Assembly (NCBI GenBank): GCA_009801085.1 | Contig: VNWV01000046.1 | Location: 19,207 to 83,206 of the forward strand | Length of the DNA stretch: 64,000 nt | Direction of reading: 5' to 3' | Source of the DNA: Lasiodiplodia sp. COLG20 | Lineage: Eukaryota; Ascomycota; Dothideomycetes; Botryosphaeriales; Botryosphaeriaceae | In this document: positions 13,351-26,200 of the stretch, piece by piece | How the letters are laid out: every line of letters starts with the position of its first letter | Numbering within the stretch: the first letter of the stretch is position 1 | Position numbers and translations under genes: made by a program | The notes under the pieces: generated by a model | What the model saw: the letters and a program-made list of their open reading frames with translations, nothing else | Database searches by the model: none | Told to the model about the DNA's origin: nothing

Positions 13351-14040
13351 ATTAACTAACTCGAACGTCTTTAGTAGCGTAGTATTTAAACTAGCTTTAA
13401 AAGACCTAATAGTCTAGATAGAATCTATAGAAGTATTAGCTAAGAACTCGTTATATAAACGCTTTAGCGACCGCTTCTTCTTAGTATTTTTAGAGTTAAT
13501 AGCGTCTTTAGTAGAAGAAGTCTTAGTAGTCTTTAGTTATTCTAGATTTTTAAAGCTCTTTTAAATTATACGAGAACGCCGCTCGTAAAGAAACCGACGC
13601 TACTTATAAAAACGAATTAACTTTTCTAAAATAGCGTTTTTCTTAGTCGTCATCCGCTTATAGACGCGATCTAGCTTTTCTACTATAAAAGATTAATAAA
13701 ATACGTACTATCGAGAAGAAAAAGAACTAACGTATAACTAGAGCTACTAGACGTCGCTATATTATAGCTCGAACGACGTTCTCTTAGATAAAAAGCGTAA
13801 ATAAAAGAGTTATTCTCTAAAGTAATATAAGAAGAGAAGTACTCTAAATAATTTATATAAGAAATTATCTTAACTTCGTTACGTAAAATCTAACGAAGTA
13901 AATTCTAATAACGAAGAGTTATACGATAAAAATAAAAAGAAATCTCTAAAATCTTAGTAAAAGAACGCTTCTTAAAAGATATAGCGAGGACTTACTAAGA
14001 GAAAGAAAGAAAAAAATCGAAGACTACTAACAGCGCGATA
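13348..14040 (-). pseudogene. Element A: antisense 3' ORF remnant
   Basis: The counterpart of the antisense frame in B and nearly the same in sequence. It is read on the minus strand and ends with E-L-V-N-stop at 13350-13348, overlapping the end of pol. It is more RIP-damaged than the C copy, and its start is not recognisable. Support comes mainly from the homologous frames in the less mutated elements. Confidence 0.4.
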
Positions 14041-14097
14041 TATATTATAAAGACTTAGAATAATCTTCGAGTCGAAAATCTCTAAGAGAAAAGATAA

Positions 14098-14861
14098 TAT
14101 TATAAACTCTAGAGAATATAAACTTTATAACTCTAAGAGTAGAAAGCCCGTACGAAAAAATTTATCGTAGAAATTAATAAGTCTTAAGAGCGAAAGAGTT
14201 ATACGACTTTAAATCTCGTATAAAAATTTAGAAAATACGAAATAACGATACGTACGAAAATACTAGTAAATAGTAGTCGAAAGTTATATAAAAAGAACGT
14301 CTATAAAGGCGCGGTAACTCTAGAAGAAAGTACGAACTAAAAAAATTTTCTACGAAACGAAGAATCGTAAAGTTAAGCTAAAAGTTAAAGATTTAAACGT
14401 ATAATCGTTTTAAAGAAGCGCGCGAAGATAAAAAGCTAGAAATCGAATAAAAAAAAAAACGAGTAAGATATAATATAATATTACGACCGTTCGAAAGATA
14501 AAAAAACGCCTAGTATCTAAGTTATATACGATCTATAGCGAGCTCTCGAGAGTCGAACTCGCGATAGCTTAATTTAAGCTCTTATAAGCCGGGTTTATAA
14601 GGACTTCTTAGATTATAACTAGCTTTTTTATAGTATATAAATATACTTCTTAGCTAAATCTTTAATTCTTCGTAGTTAACTTAAAGCTTTAATTAAGACT
14701 CTTTAGTTAGAGGTAATCGACTTACTATATATTATATAATTACGTAATACTCTCTTATCTAATTATTATTCTCTCTCTCTTATCTCTTTAAGATAAACTT
14801 TTACGGTTTATTCGATCTACTAAATAACTTTAAAGCTTAGTAGAAGAAGTCTATCGTTATA
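14098..14861 (+). repeat. 3' LTR of element A (764 bp)
   Basis: Aligns end to end with both B LTRs. It starts TATTATAAAC and ends CGTTATA. The right neighbour (from 14862) matches an internal position (about base 361) of a family 1 LTR, so A ends within another LTR. Confidence 0.93.
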
Positions 14862-15310
14862 ATAGATAAGATATAGTATAATATTACGACCGTTTAATAA
14901 AGTTAGAAGTTAAATATTAGAAATAGATCTTAAGCGTTTAAGTTACGTAAGTTCTATAAAATAATTAATAACTATAATTATTTAATTTATTACTAAGATA
15001 ATCGGTCTTAGTAACTATCTTATTAATATATAGAATAATCGATAATAGTAATTATTCTTAAATTATAACTAGCTTTTTTATAGTATATAAATATACTTTT
15101 TAGCTAGATACTTAATTCTTCGTAGTTAATTTAAAGTTCTAATTAAGACTCTTTAATTAGAGATAATCGACTTACTATATATCGTATAATTACGTAATAC
15201 TCTCTTATCTAATTATTATTCTTCTTCTCTTATCTCTTTAAGATAAACTTTATGATTTATTTAATCTACTAAGTAACTTTAAAGCTTAGTAAAAGAAATC
15301 TACTATTATA
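14862..15310 (+). repeat. 5' LTR of D, 3' half only
   Basis: Matches the right half of family 1 LTRs, ending ATTATA just before the CTTTAACTAC block. The segment 14930-15060 differs from A/B and contains AT-rich inverted repeats in place of the 15-bp hairpin. The left half is missing because A is inserted here. Confidence 0.85.
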
Positions 15311-15439
15311 CTTTAACTACTATTCTTATAAGAGAAGAAAAATAGCTAATTAAAATTATTAACTAAAAATAAAAAGTATTAATCTAGTATAGAAATTACT
15401 AATAAATAGTAATAGCTAATAACGAAATATAAAACGTTT

Positions 15440-17420
15440 CGATAAAACCTTCGCTATAGCTAATTATAGCTAACTTATAATATATAATCTAACGTAACTA
15501 AAAATAGCTAGAATAGCTTTAGTAGAAATTACGCGATTAGAAAACGAAGAACTAGAGATTAGTAAATTAACTTACTAGCGTTTAGTAATCTACTCTCTTT
15601 AGTATATCTACGATAAAAATATAAGTTAATACGCTAAATTTATAAACTAATTTTAAAGTTAAGGTCTCGAAACCGAACTTCTACTATAAAAACTATAAGA
15701 AGACTTAGAACTTTTTTATATAGTTTAATAACTATCTCTATTTCTTAGAAAGTTAAATTACTATTTTTATTAAAAAAGTTTTATTCGCTAGTACGTTTCT
15801 TAGAGATATAGTCGAACGTTAGTTTCGTCTTTATAAAAGAAAATATTAGAAGTAATTTAACGACTATAGCGAAAAAACTACTTAGCTCTTTAATAGCTAT
15901 AAAGTCTTTATTAAGAGACTTCGTAACGTCTTCGTAGCTATTAATAAATCTAAAAAAGCTATAGATACTCTACTAAGTATTAAATAAAAGACTTTTATTT
16001 TAGACTATAACGTTCGCTTTTATAACGTATTATATACTATAGAAGTTCTATATACGAACGCGCTACTTTATATATAATATAAATTAAAACTTAAGAAGAA
16101 AATCTAAAAGACTCTAATCTATTATTCTAAGTAGAAGACTCTACTAGACCTTATAAATAAGATCTAAAAACTAGACTAGCTATAAAACGAGTACTAATAG
16201 AATAAAGAAGAGTATAATAATAATAACTTCTAATTTAAAAGAGCGCTTTAATATACGTAAGAAAAAAATAACGCTATAAAACTTAATACTGTAAGAAAAA
16301 AAAAGAGTAAAAAGTTTAATAACTAAGAAAAAAATAAGCGTTAAACTCGTAAATAAACTCTATAAAAGTAGATCTAATTTAACCGAGACTAGTACTTCTA
16401 CTACGAAGAAAAATAGAATAAAATATATCGATAGAAGTATTTATAGAGAAAAAAGACACGCTAAATACGATAGCTAATAAAAAAAACTAAAAAGAGCTTT
16501 AAAGAGTCTTCTTCGCTACTATTAAATAAGTTAGTTACGTAGCTATAAGCTAGACCGTCTATTACGACGATAATTATTTAATCTATAAGAGCGATAAATA
16601 AAATAGAAATTAGTATCTAAAGAAGTCTTAATACGTTAACGCTATCTTATAAATATTAAAGTAGTAAAAGATCGACGACTTCGTTAAAAAGCTATCTTTA
16701 AACGACGACTTAGTAAATAGTAATATAGAAGAACTCTATAATAGTACGTCTAAGTCTAGCGAGACGAAAGAATAGAACGAGATCGATAAAACTATATAAA
16801 AATAGTTTAAAAAGAAAGTTAACTCTCTTTAGAAAAATCTCTAAGAAGCGTCTAAAAAACCTACGCTATAATAAATTTAGAAGTATTTAAGATAATACGA
16901 AAATATTCGATAGATATATAAGAATAGACGTACTATTAACTAGATTCTAAACTCTAGTCTAGAGATCTCTACTTAGTAGTACTAGTACTATTATAGAACT
17001 CTCTAGTAATAGACTTACTACGAAGACTACTAGTCTCTTTAAAAATCTAATACGGCTAGAAACGCCTTAAAAATAACTAATTAGCTTTAGAACGAAGTAC
17101 GTAACGTCTAAATTTAAAAGAATAGATAGTATTTCTAAAAACTAGTTTAAATTCTAGATACTTAAGACATTATTATTCTAAAAAAGAACTAGCTATATTA
17201 ACGACTATACTTTCGTAACTTAACGTCGTCGTATTAATATCGAATTATAGTAGAAGTACTATACTAGTAACGATAGATCCGACGTAATAGAGTTTAGATA
17301 TAGTAGAAAAACTTAACGCTCTAAATAGAATAACTACGTAAAGCTATTCTTTAGAATCTAATATAGTCGAAAAACTAAACGGTCTCTCTAGTTAGAAATC
17401 TTAGAAGAGGCCGTTAGTAA
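15440..17420 (+). pseudogene. Element D: gag pseudogene
   Basis: The Gag helical domain is readable at about 15780-16260, with short pieces such as F-L-R-D-I-V-E-R followed by F-R-L-Y-K-R-K and later D-L-I-N-K-I. A Cys-rich knuckle remnant lies near 16390-16440 (Tyr-x2-Tyr where Cys-x2-Cys is expected, TGT to TAT). The N-terminal half is clearly different from the B gag, while the part after the knuckle is alike. The stops fit CAA/CAG/TGG changes. Confidence 0.7.
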
Positions 17421-20400
17421 GATCTTTTAACTAGATTATATATATATCGAATAAAAAAATACCTATCGAAAATAAACTCTTTAAACTATTATATATATCC
17501 GTTCGTATTAGTAACTATAGAGTAATAATAATAATCGATAGCGACGCTTAAGAGAACTTTATAAATCTAGTATACGTTAATAAAAGCTATATATACTACT
17601 AAACGAAGAATCGCCCGTATCTACTAAAAATAGTAAATAGATTACCCGCTAAGTAAGACTAAATCCGACTAAAAACGAAAATAATATCGTTATTCTTAAA
17701 AAACTATAAGAAATATATTAATCTAGATATTATAGAAATTCTTAGACACGATATTATTCTTAAAATATCGTAGCTTAAAATCTATAAGTCGTATATTCGC
17801 TAGAAAACTAGAGAAATTATATTCTCGAACGAAAACTACGTACGATATCTTACGACTACTAAACGCCGCTAGACGCTAGAAGCTAGAACTAGAGCTAGTA
17901 GCTAGAGCTAGAAGAGTTAGAGTCTAAGCTAGAAGTTAAAAGCTTAGAGCGTAGAGCTAAAAAAAAGCGTAAATATTTAAAAAATATCTCTAGTAGCTAT
18001 TAAACGTATAAGACGTCGAGAAGAAAAAGTCTATTAACTTTATTTAAAATCTAGTAAGAAAATAGAATATAGAATCGTCGCTAAAATATAGCGATTAAAA
18101 ACGAGGTCTTATATAGAGAATAACTATCTAAAGTTAGTCGAAAAAGACTATCTCTAGAGAATATACGCTAGATACGACGAAAGACTCGTTAAAAAAACTA
18201 TTTAGTCGAATAAAAAATATATCGTAAGTAATATCTAGACGAAGATAGATAACTTTAAAAGAAAGAAAGCTTTAATATCGAAACTTAAAACGATATTTCT
18301 ATAGTTTTAAAGATAGTAACTAGTATTTTAAAAAAAAGAAAAAAAATAGCTATCGAAGTACTAACTATAAAATTACGAGATACTTTTCGTTCTAGAAACG
18401 TAGTTCGCGTTTAAACTAATCTACTTTCTCTCTTAGAAGAAGAGTAAAACTTTAAAAAAATATATTAAAAAGAACGTAGAACGAGATTATATATAATCTT
18501 TATTATTATTAACTAAATACTCTATTCTATTCGTTTTAAAGAAAAACGATAAGCTCTATTTCTATATTAATTATAGATAGCTAAACGATATTATAATAAA
18601 AAACTAATACTTATTATCTCGTATCGACGAGCTATAGAATAAGATTTAAAAGACGAAATTCTTTACTAAATTCGATCTTAAAGACGACTATTATCTCGTA
18701 TAAATTAAGAAAGAAGAAGAATAGAAGACGACGTTTTAAATACGTTACGATTATTTTAAATATATAGTTATACTATTCGAGCTTACTAATACTTCGATAA
18801 TATTTTAGAGCTTAGTTAATAACGTCTTATATTTATATTTAGACGTATTTTATATAGCTTATTTAGATAATATTCTAATCTACTTAAAAACTCTCGAAGA
18901 ATATACGAAATATATTAAGAAGATTCTAGACGTACTCTAAGAATAGAGATTATTTATTATATTCGAGAAATACGAATAGTACTTTTAGAAGATAGAATAT
19001 CTAGAATTTATTATTATTTCGAACTATATTAGTATAAACGAAGCTAAATTAGACGTAATTCGAGACTAGTCTATATTAAAAACCGTTAAGAAAGTATAAT
19101 TCTTTCTTAGTTTTACTAACTTTTACCGTAAATTTATCGAAAAATATACGATAGTATATAAGTTACTTACAAAACTTACTCGAAAAAAGTATAAATTTAA
19201 ATAAAAAAAAGAGTAATAACGCGTATTTAACTCGTTAAAGTAAATATTCTACGAAGTCTTTATTCTTAAAATTTATAATCTTAAGCTTTCTATCGTTATA
19301 AAAACTAACGTATTAAACTATACTATTAAAATCTATCTTAGTTAGCTCGATAAGTAAGAAAGACTCTATCTAATTACGTACTATTCTAGAAAAATAACGT
19401 CTTTAGAGCTTAACTACGACGTCTATAATAAGAAACTTCTAGCTATCGTTATAGTATTTAAAGAATAAAGATACTACTTAGAAGACGTAAAGTACTAAAT
19501 ATTAGTATACTATAACTATAAGAATCTTACGTACTTTACTACTATAAAGAAATTAACTAGAAGATAAATTAGATAGACTAAAGAACTAGCGTTATACGAT
19601 ATAAAGATTATCTATAAAAAGAGATTCGAGAATACTCGCGTAGACGCGCTAAATAGAAGAGCTAACTATATTAAAAAGAAACTAAAACTATAGTCTATAA
19701 TACTTAACGAGTAGAAAAACGAAACTCTTATATCTACTAGAACGTACGTATCTATATTTAAAATTACTTAATTATAGCTTAAGAAGAATCTAAAAACTAA
19801 TTTATCGCTTATCTTAATTAGACTACTAGCGCTAGTAATATATCTAAAAGATAACGTTTAAACGTAAAAGATTCGAGAAGTCTACGTCTATAACGTAATA
19901 GTCTAAAAACTTAAAAAAGTAGAAAACGACTCTCAAATTACGTACGACGTAGAAGATATAATTTTATATTTAAAATTAATCTACGTCTCGATAAAACTTT
20001 AGAAAGAACTTATTAGAGATATCTACGAAGTATTAATATATAATTACTAAGAAATTAAAAAGACGATAAAGCGAATAACTAAAAATTACTACTTCTAAAG
20101 TCTAAGAAGAATAGTCTAGAAGGTAGTTTTATAATATAACTTATATATTAAAAATAAGACCGCGAGATACGTATTCTATAGACTACTTTAACTAATCGTA
20201 GCTCTAAAAAAATTCTAGTAATTAATCTCGCTAGACTTTATTACGAATTTATTTAAGTTAGCTAAATTCTTAACTAATATTAAATACGACTCGATTCTAG
20301 TTATCGTCGATAGACTTACTAAGTACGCGTACTATCTACTATATTTTAAATTAATAAACGCGAAAGAATTAGCCTATATATTTTTTAAAATAATTCTAGA

Positions 20401-21362
20401 TAACTACGAGTTATTAGAAGAGCTCGTATTAAATAAAGATCGATTATTTATATTTTAATTTTAGTAAAATTTTATTTAATAGCTTAGAGCTAAGTATAAA
20501 CTCTCGATAACGATATACTCTTAAACGAACGAATAGACTAAGCGTACGAACTAAACGCTAGAATAGTATTTACGCTATTATCTTAACTATATTTAAAATA
20601 ATTAGATTATATTACTATTACTAGTATAATTCGCGTATAATAGCTTAAAGATATTAGCTACTTAAAAAACTTCGTTCTACGCTAATTATAGATACGAATC
20701 GATAGTCTATAAAGAGAAGATTTTAAGCGAATCTCTAGTCTAAAAAGAAATTTTTAAGACGAACTAGCTAAAAAAGCTCTATAAATAGCTTAGTCTCGAT
20801 ATTAAATTTAACGAATATTTAATATTCTACTACTATAATAGACGGTACTAGAAGATACTAAAGCTAAAAAAAGAAAATAAAGTTTATCTTTTTAAAAGAA
20901 ATATTAAAACTCGATAACTAAATAGTAAATTAAACTTTAAAAAAATTAGACTATTTAAAATTAAAAAAAAGCTAGACGAAGTTATATATCGTCTTAAGCT
21001 ATCTAGTACTATACGAATAAATCTAGTTTTCTATATAAAACTATTTAAACTAGCTTTAGAAAACGCTATTTTAGTAGAATAAACGAAAGAAATAATTCTA
21101 AAAAATCTAAACGTCGACGAAAATAAAGACTAAATCGTAGAAAAAATTCTTAATAGCGACTACTATAATAGTTAATTTAAATATTTTATTAAGTAGAAAG
21201 AAGACTAAAATAATATTTAAAAACTACTAGAAAATTACGAAAACTATAGAGACTTTATTATAGACTTCTATCGCTAAAATTTAGATCGATCTAAGCTAGA
21301 GATACGTTAATTACGAAAGCGTCTAAAAATCTAAAATTAAAATCTAAAGTCTAACGCGTCTA
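17400..21362 (+). pseudogene. Element D: pol pseudogene, one unbroken frame apart from stops
   Basis: Protease I-D-S-D-A starts at 17534. RT is about 18490-19150, with Y-L-D-N at 18860-18871. RNase H is at 19250-19660 and integrase at 19860-20920. The chromodomain is at 21128-21300 with V-E-K-I-L-N and K-x-K-E-D. These landmarks all lie in the same frame over 3.6 kb, so no net indel has accumulated. The Gly after the active-site Asp-Ser is Asp, a likely RIP change. Confidence 0.9.
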
Positions 21363-21715
21363 GTTAACTAGCTTAAACGTCTTTAATAGTGTAGTATTCG
21401 AGCTAGCCTCGAGAAATCTAATAGTCTAGATAGAACTTATAAAGATATTAGCTAAGAACTTACTACGTAAACGCTTTAGCGATCGCTTTATCTTAGTAAA
21501 ATTAGAGTTAATCGACTTTTTAGTCGTATAAGTAGACTTAAGTCGATTTAACTTTTTAAGTTTCTCTATAGTCGTTATCTTACGAGATAGTATTAGCTAA
21601 ATTTAACGCTTTAGAAGGTTCTTCTACTTCTCTAGCCGTAAAAAACGAACTATTATAGTCTATATAGTCTTACGAGTCTTTTTTCGATCTATATAAAACT
21701 TCGCGCGCGCTTAAT
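21360..21715 (-). pseudogene. Element D: antisense 3' ORF, C-terminal part
   Basis: A minus-strand frame ending at 21360-21362 (V-N-stop). It reads K-N-L-L-K-R and then T-T-I-E-K-L-K-K-L-N-R-L-K-S, nearly the same as C and E in the coiled-coil part, then K-R-S-L-K-R-L-R-S-K. The N-terminal part lies on the other side of C at 30439-30720, where F-S-C-Y-S-K-Y-A matches the C copy's Y-S-R-Y-S-K-Y-A. Insertion of C split it. Confidence 0.5.
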
Positions 21716-22470
21716 TATAATAGTAGACTTCTTCTACTAAGCTTCGAAGTCACTTAGTAGGTCGAATAAACCGTAGAGTTTACCTTAAAGAGATAAGAGA
21801 GAAAGAATAATAATTAGACGAGGAAAGTATTACGTAATTATATAATATATAGTAAGCCGGTTACCTCTAACTAAGAAGTCTTAATTAGAACTTTAAGTTA
21901 ACTATCGAGGGTTAAGTATCTAGCTAACAAGTATATCTATATATCGTAGAAAAGCTAGTTATAATCTAGATCTATATAAGTTAGATTTAATAGGGTTAAA
22001 TCTATACGGGTTAGATCTATACAGATCTATAATAAGGCGTACGTAATCTAAGCGTCTAGAGCGTTTTTTTAACCTTTAAACGATCGTAATATCGTACTAT
22101 ATCTTACTCGTTTCTTTTCTTATCCGCTTTTCAGCTTTCTACCTTCGTATACTACTTTAGAACGATTATACGTCTAGACCTTCGATTCTTAGTCTAATTC
22201 TATAGTCTTTTATTTTATAGAAGATTCTCTAGTCCGTACTTCTTATTAGAGTTATTACGCTCTTATAGACGTTCTTTCCATATAAACTTTAGCTATTATC
22301 TACTAGAGTTCTCGTACGCGCCGTTATCTCGTATTCTCTAGATTTTCGTACGGGATCTAAGACCGTACGACTCTTTCGCCCGTAAGGCTCTTAGTCTTTA
22401 CGACGAGTTCTTTCGTACGGACTTTCCGCCCTTAAGGTTATAAAGCCCGTATTTTCTAAAGTTCGTAATA
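21716..22470 (-). repeat. 3' LTR of element C (755 bp)
   Basis: The reverse-strand family 1 LTR, ending GTTCGTAATA on the plus strand. It carries direct repeats of GTTAGATCTATA type at about 21965-22035 in place of the hairpin of A/B. This repeat array is shared with E and defines a C/E LTR subtype. Confidence 0.93.
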
Positions 22471-22588
22471 CTACCCCTTCTCTTAGAGATCTTCGGTCCG
22501 AAGATTCTTTTAAGTTTCTACGATATATATCGCGACTATTTTCTTATTTTTTCTTTTTTCTTTTATTAGTAAGTTTTCTTTTTTCGCG

Positions 22589-23257
22589 ATGTCCTCAAAG
22601 TCTTATAAGCGTAAGCGATTTTAGCAACGAGCTAAGTATCTTATTTTAGAGAACGAGATCGATCGTAATGATACCGCGATATCGCTTTCTTATTTCTCTT
22701 ACTTACTTTTAAACGTCGAGAAGGACGAGAGTAATTCTTTCTTTATTTTCTATAAGATAGATAGAGTCTATTCTCGTTATAGTAAGTACGCGTAGTAGGG
22801 TAAGTCTACGTATAATACTAGTAGTTTAAACTATTCTAATTATCTATTTCTTATTCTTTTATCTTTACTATAGCTAACTCTTTATTTAGTTATTCGCCTC
22901 CGCTAGACCCTTCTAAAGACTAATTAGATTAAGAAGAAGATATATTAGAAGCTTTATACTTTTATAGCTCGTCTAGACCGCGCGAAGAAGTAGCGTTCGT
23001 TACTTCGTCGTCGAACGGCCTTAATACTTTCTTTTAAGACTAAGACTATAGAGAAGCTAGAGAAGTTAAATCGCTTAAAGTCTACTTAAAAGACTAGAAA
23101 TCCCGTTAATCTCGAAAATACTAAGAAGGGGCGGTCGCTAAAACGTTTACGTAGCGAGCTCTTAGCTAATATCTTTACGGGTTCTATCTAGACGGTTAGA
23201 TCTTCTAGAGCTAGTTTTAATACTACGCTACCGAAGGGTTCCGAATTAGTTAATTAG
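22589..23257 (+). pseudogene. Element C: antisense 3' ORF, Cys-cluster plus coiled coil (best copy)
   Basis: Opposite to pol, this frame opens with ATG (M-S-S-K-S-Y-K-R-K-R-F) and ends G-S-E-L-V-N-stop, 222 codons with ten internal TAA/TAG and no frameshift. Residues 55-85 hold Tyr at 55, 61, 64, 75 and 85, spaced like Cys-x5-Cys-x2-Cys-x10-Cys if TGT became TAT. Residues 120-165 form a basic coiled coil with S-L-L-R-R-R and T-I-E-K-L-E-K-L-N-R-L-K. The 3' end overlaps the end of pol tail to tail. Fewer stops fall in this frame than in the sense frame across the same DNA (about 10 versus 27). I do not know a named function; a nucleic-acid-binding accessory protein is a guess. Confidence 0.6.
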
Positions 23258-26200
23258 ACGCGTTAGACTCTAGATTTTAATTTCAAATTCTTAGGTATTT
23301 TCGTAATTAACGCGTCTCTAGCTTAGATTAATCTAGATTTTAACGATAGAAGTCTTTAATAAGATTTTTATAGCCTTCGCAGTTTTCTAGTGGTTTTTAG
23401 ATATTATTCTAGTCTTCTTTCTACTTAATAAGGTATCCGAATTAACCGTTATAGTAGCCGCTATCGAGAATTTTTTCTACGACTTAATCTTTATTCTTAT
23501 CGACGTTTAGGTTTTCTAGAGTTATTTCTTCGGTTTATTCTACTAGAGTAGCGTTTTCTAGGGCTAGTTTAAGTAGTTCTACGTAGAATACTAGATTTAT
23601 CCGTATAGTACTAGATAGCTTAAGATAATATATAACTTCGTCTAACTTTTCTTTAATCTCGAATAGTTCGATTTTCTTAAAGTCTAATTTACTATTTAGC
23701 CGTTAAGTTTTAATGTTTCTTCTAAGAAGGTAAACTTTATTCCCTCTTTTTAGCTTTAGTATCTTTTAGTACCGTCTATTATAGTAGTAGAATATTAAAT
23801 ATCTATTAAATTTAATGTCGAGGCTAAGCTATTTATAAAGTTTCTTTAGCTAGTTCGCCTTAAGAATTTCTTTCTAGGCTAATAATTCGCTTAAGATTTT
23901 TTCTTTATAAGCTATTAGCTCGCGCCTATAATTAGCGTAGAATAGAGACTTTTAGATAGCTAACGCCTTCGAGCTATTATACGCAAATTATATTAATAAT
24001 AGTAATATAACCTAATTATCTTAAATATAGTTAAGATAATAGCGTAGATACTACTCTAGCGTTTAATTTATACGCTTAGTCTATCTATTTATTTAAGAGT
24101 ATATCGTTATCGAGAGTTTATACTTAGCTCTAAACTATCGAGTAAGGCTCTACTAGAATTAAAATGTAAATAACTAATTTTTATTCGATATAAGCTCTTC
24201 TAATAGTCTATAATTATCTAAAATTATTCTAAGAAATATATAGGCTAGTTCTTTTACTTTTACTAATTTAAGATATAGTAGATAATACGCGTACTTAGTA
24301 AGTCTATCGACTATAACTAGAATCGAGTCGTACTTAATATTAGTTAAGAGTTCGACTAACTCGGATAGATTCGTAATAAAGTCTAGTAAAATTAATTACT
24401 AGAGTCTCTTTAAGACTACAATTAGCTAGAGTAGTTCGTAGAGTACGTGTCTTACAGTCTTACTTTAGATATATAAGTCGTATTACGAGACTACCTTCTA
24501 AACTATTCTTCTTAAGCTCTAAAAGTAGTAGTTTTTAGTTATTTACTCTATCGTCTTTTCTATTTCTTAGTAACTATATATTAGTACTTCATAGATATCT
24601 CTAACGAGTTTCTTCCGAAGTTTTACCGGGACGTAGATTAATTTTAAATATAGAATTATATCTTTTACGTCTCGTATAATTTAAAAGTCGTTTTTTACCT
24701 TTCTAAGTTTCTAGACTATTACATCGTAGACGTAGACTTCTCGAATTTTTCGCGTTTAGATATTACCTTCTAGGCGTATCGCCGACGCTAGTAGCCTAAT
24801 CGAGATAAGCGATAGATTAGTTTCTAGATTTCTCTTAAGCTATAATTAAGCGATTCTAAATATAGATACGCACGTTTTAGCGAGTATAAAAGTTCTATCT
24901 TTCTACTATTTAAGTACCGTAGGCTATAGTTCTAGTTTTTCTTCTATATAGTCGGCTTTTCTACTTAGCGCGTCTACGCGAGCGTTTTTAAATTTCTTTC
25001 TATAGATAATCTTTATATCGTATAACGCTAATTCTTTAGCCTATCTAACTTATCTTTTAGTCAGTTTTTTTATAGTAGTAAAGTACGTAAGATTCTTATA
25101 GTCGTAGTATACTAATATCTAGTATCTTACGTTTTCTAGATAGTACCTCTATTTCTTAAATATTATAACGATAGCTAAGAGTTTCTTATTATAGACGTCG
25201 TAGTTAAGCTCTAGAGATATTATTTTTCTTAAGTAGTACGTAATTAGGTATAGTCGTTCTTATTCGTCTAACTAACTAATATAGGCGTCGATAGCGTAGT
25301 CTAATACGTCAGTTTTTATAACGATAGAGAGCTCGAGGTTATAAATTTCGAGAATAGAGACTTTATAGAATATTTATTTTAGTAAGTCGAATACTCGTTA
25401 TTACTTCTCTTTCTATTTAAACCTCTATTCTTTTCGAGTTAGGCGGGTAAGTAGCTCGTATACTACCGCGTATTTATTAATAAATTTACGATAAAAGTTA
25501 GCGAAACTAAGAAAGAATTGTACTTTCTTAACGGTTTTTAATATAAACTAGTCTCTAATTACGTCTAATTTAGCTTCGTCTATACTAATATAGTCTAGAG
25601 TAATAATAAATTCTAGGTATTCTACTTTCTAGAAGTATTATTCGTATTTTTTAGATATAATAGATAGTTTCTATTCTTAAAATACGTTTAGAACCTTCTT
25701 AATATATTCTATATATTCTTCGAGGATTTTTAAGTAGATTAAGATGTTATCTAGATACGCTATATAAAATATATCTAAATACGAACGTAATACGTTATTA
25801 ACTAGACTCTAGAATGTCGCCGAGGCGTTAGTAAGCCTAAACGATATAACTATATACTTAAAGTAATCGTAACATATTCGAAACGCTATCTTTTATTCTT
25901 CTTCTTCTTTAATTTATACGAGGTAATAGCCGTCTCTAAAGTTAAATTTAGTAAAGAACTTCGTCTCTCGAGTTTTATTTTATAGCTCGTCGATATAGAG
26001 TAATAGATAACGATTTTTTATCGTAATATCGTTTAGCTATCTATAATCGATATAGAAGTAGAGCTTATCGTTTTTCTTTAAGACGAATAAAATAGAATAT
26101 CTAGCCGGTAATGACGAAGACCGTATATAACCTCGTTTAATATTCTTATTAATATATTCTCTTAAAGTCTCACTTTTCTTCTATAAGAGGGAGTAGATTA

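Larger units (their letters stand above)
1..14861 (+). mobile_element. Element A: family 1 chromovirus, left end outside window, split by B
   Basis: A Ty3/Gypsy element whose 5' LTR and gag start lie left of the window. Its left part (1-1268) stops inside the protease active-site region, and the matching right part resumes at 9517 after the inserted element B. It then runs through RT, RNase H, integrase and chromodomain to a 764-bp 3' LTR ending at 14861. The reading frame rejoins correctly across the B insertion once one copy of the CGCGT duplication is removed. Immediately right of A the sequence continues in the middle of another family 1 LTR, so A probably inserted into the 5' LTR of D. 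Confidence 0.9.

Noticed and set aside
14930..15060. Separate insertion in D's LTR
   Set aside because: No target duplication or ends were found. It is better explained as a subtype-specific LTR block.
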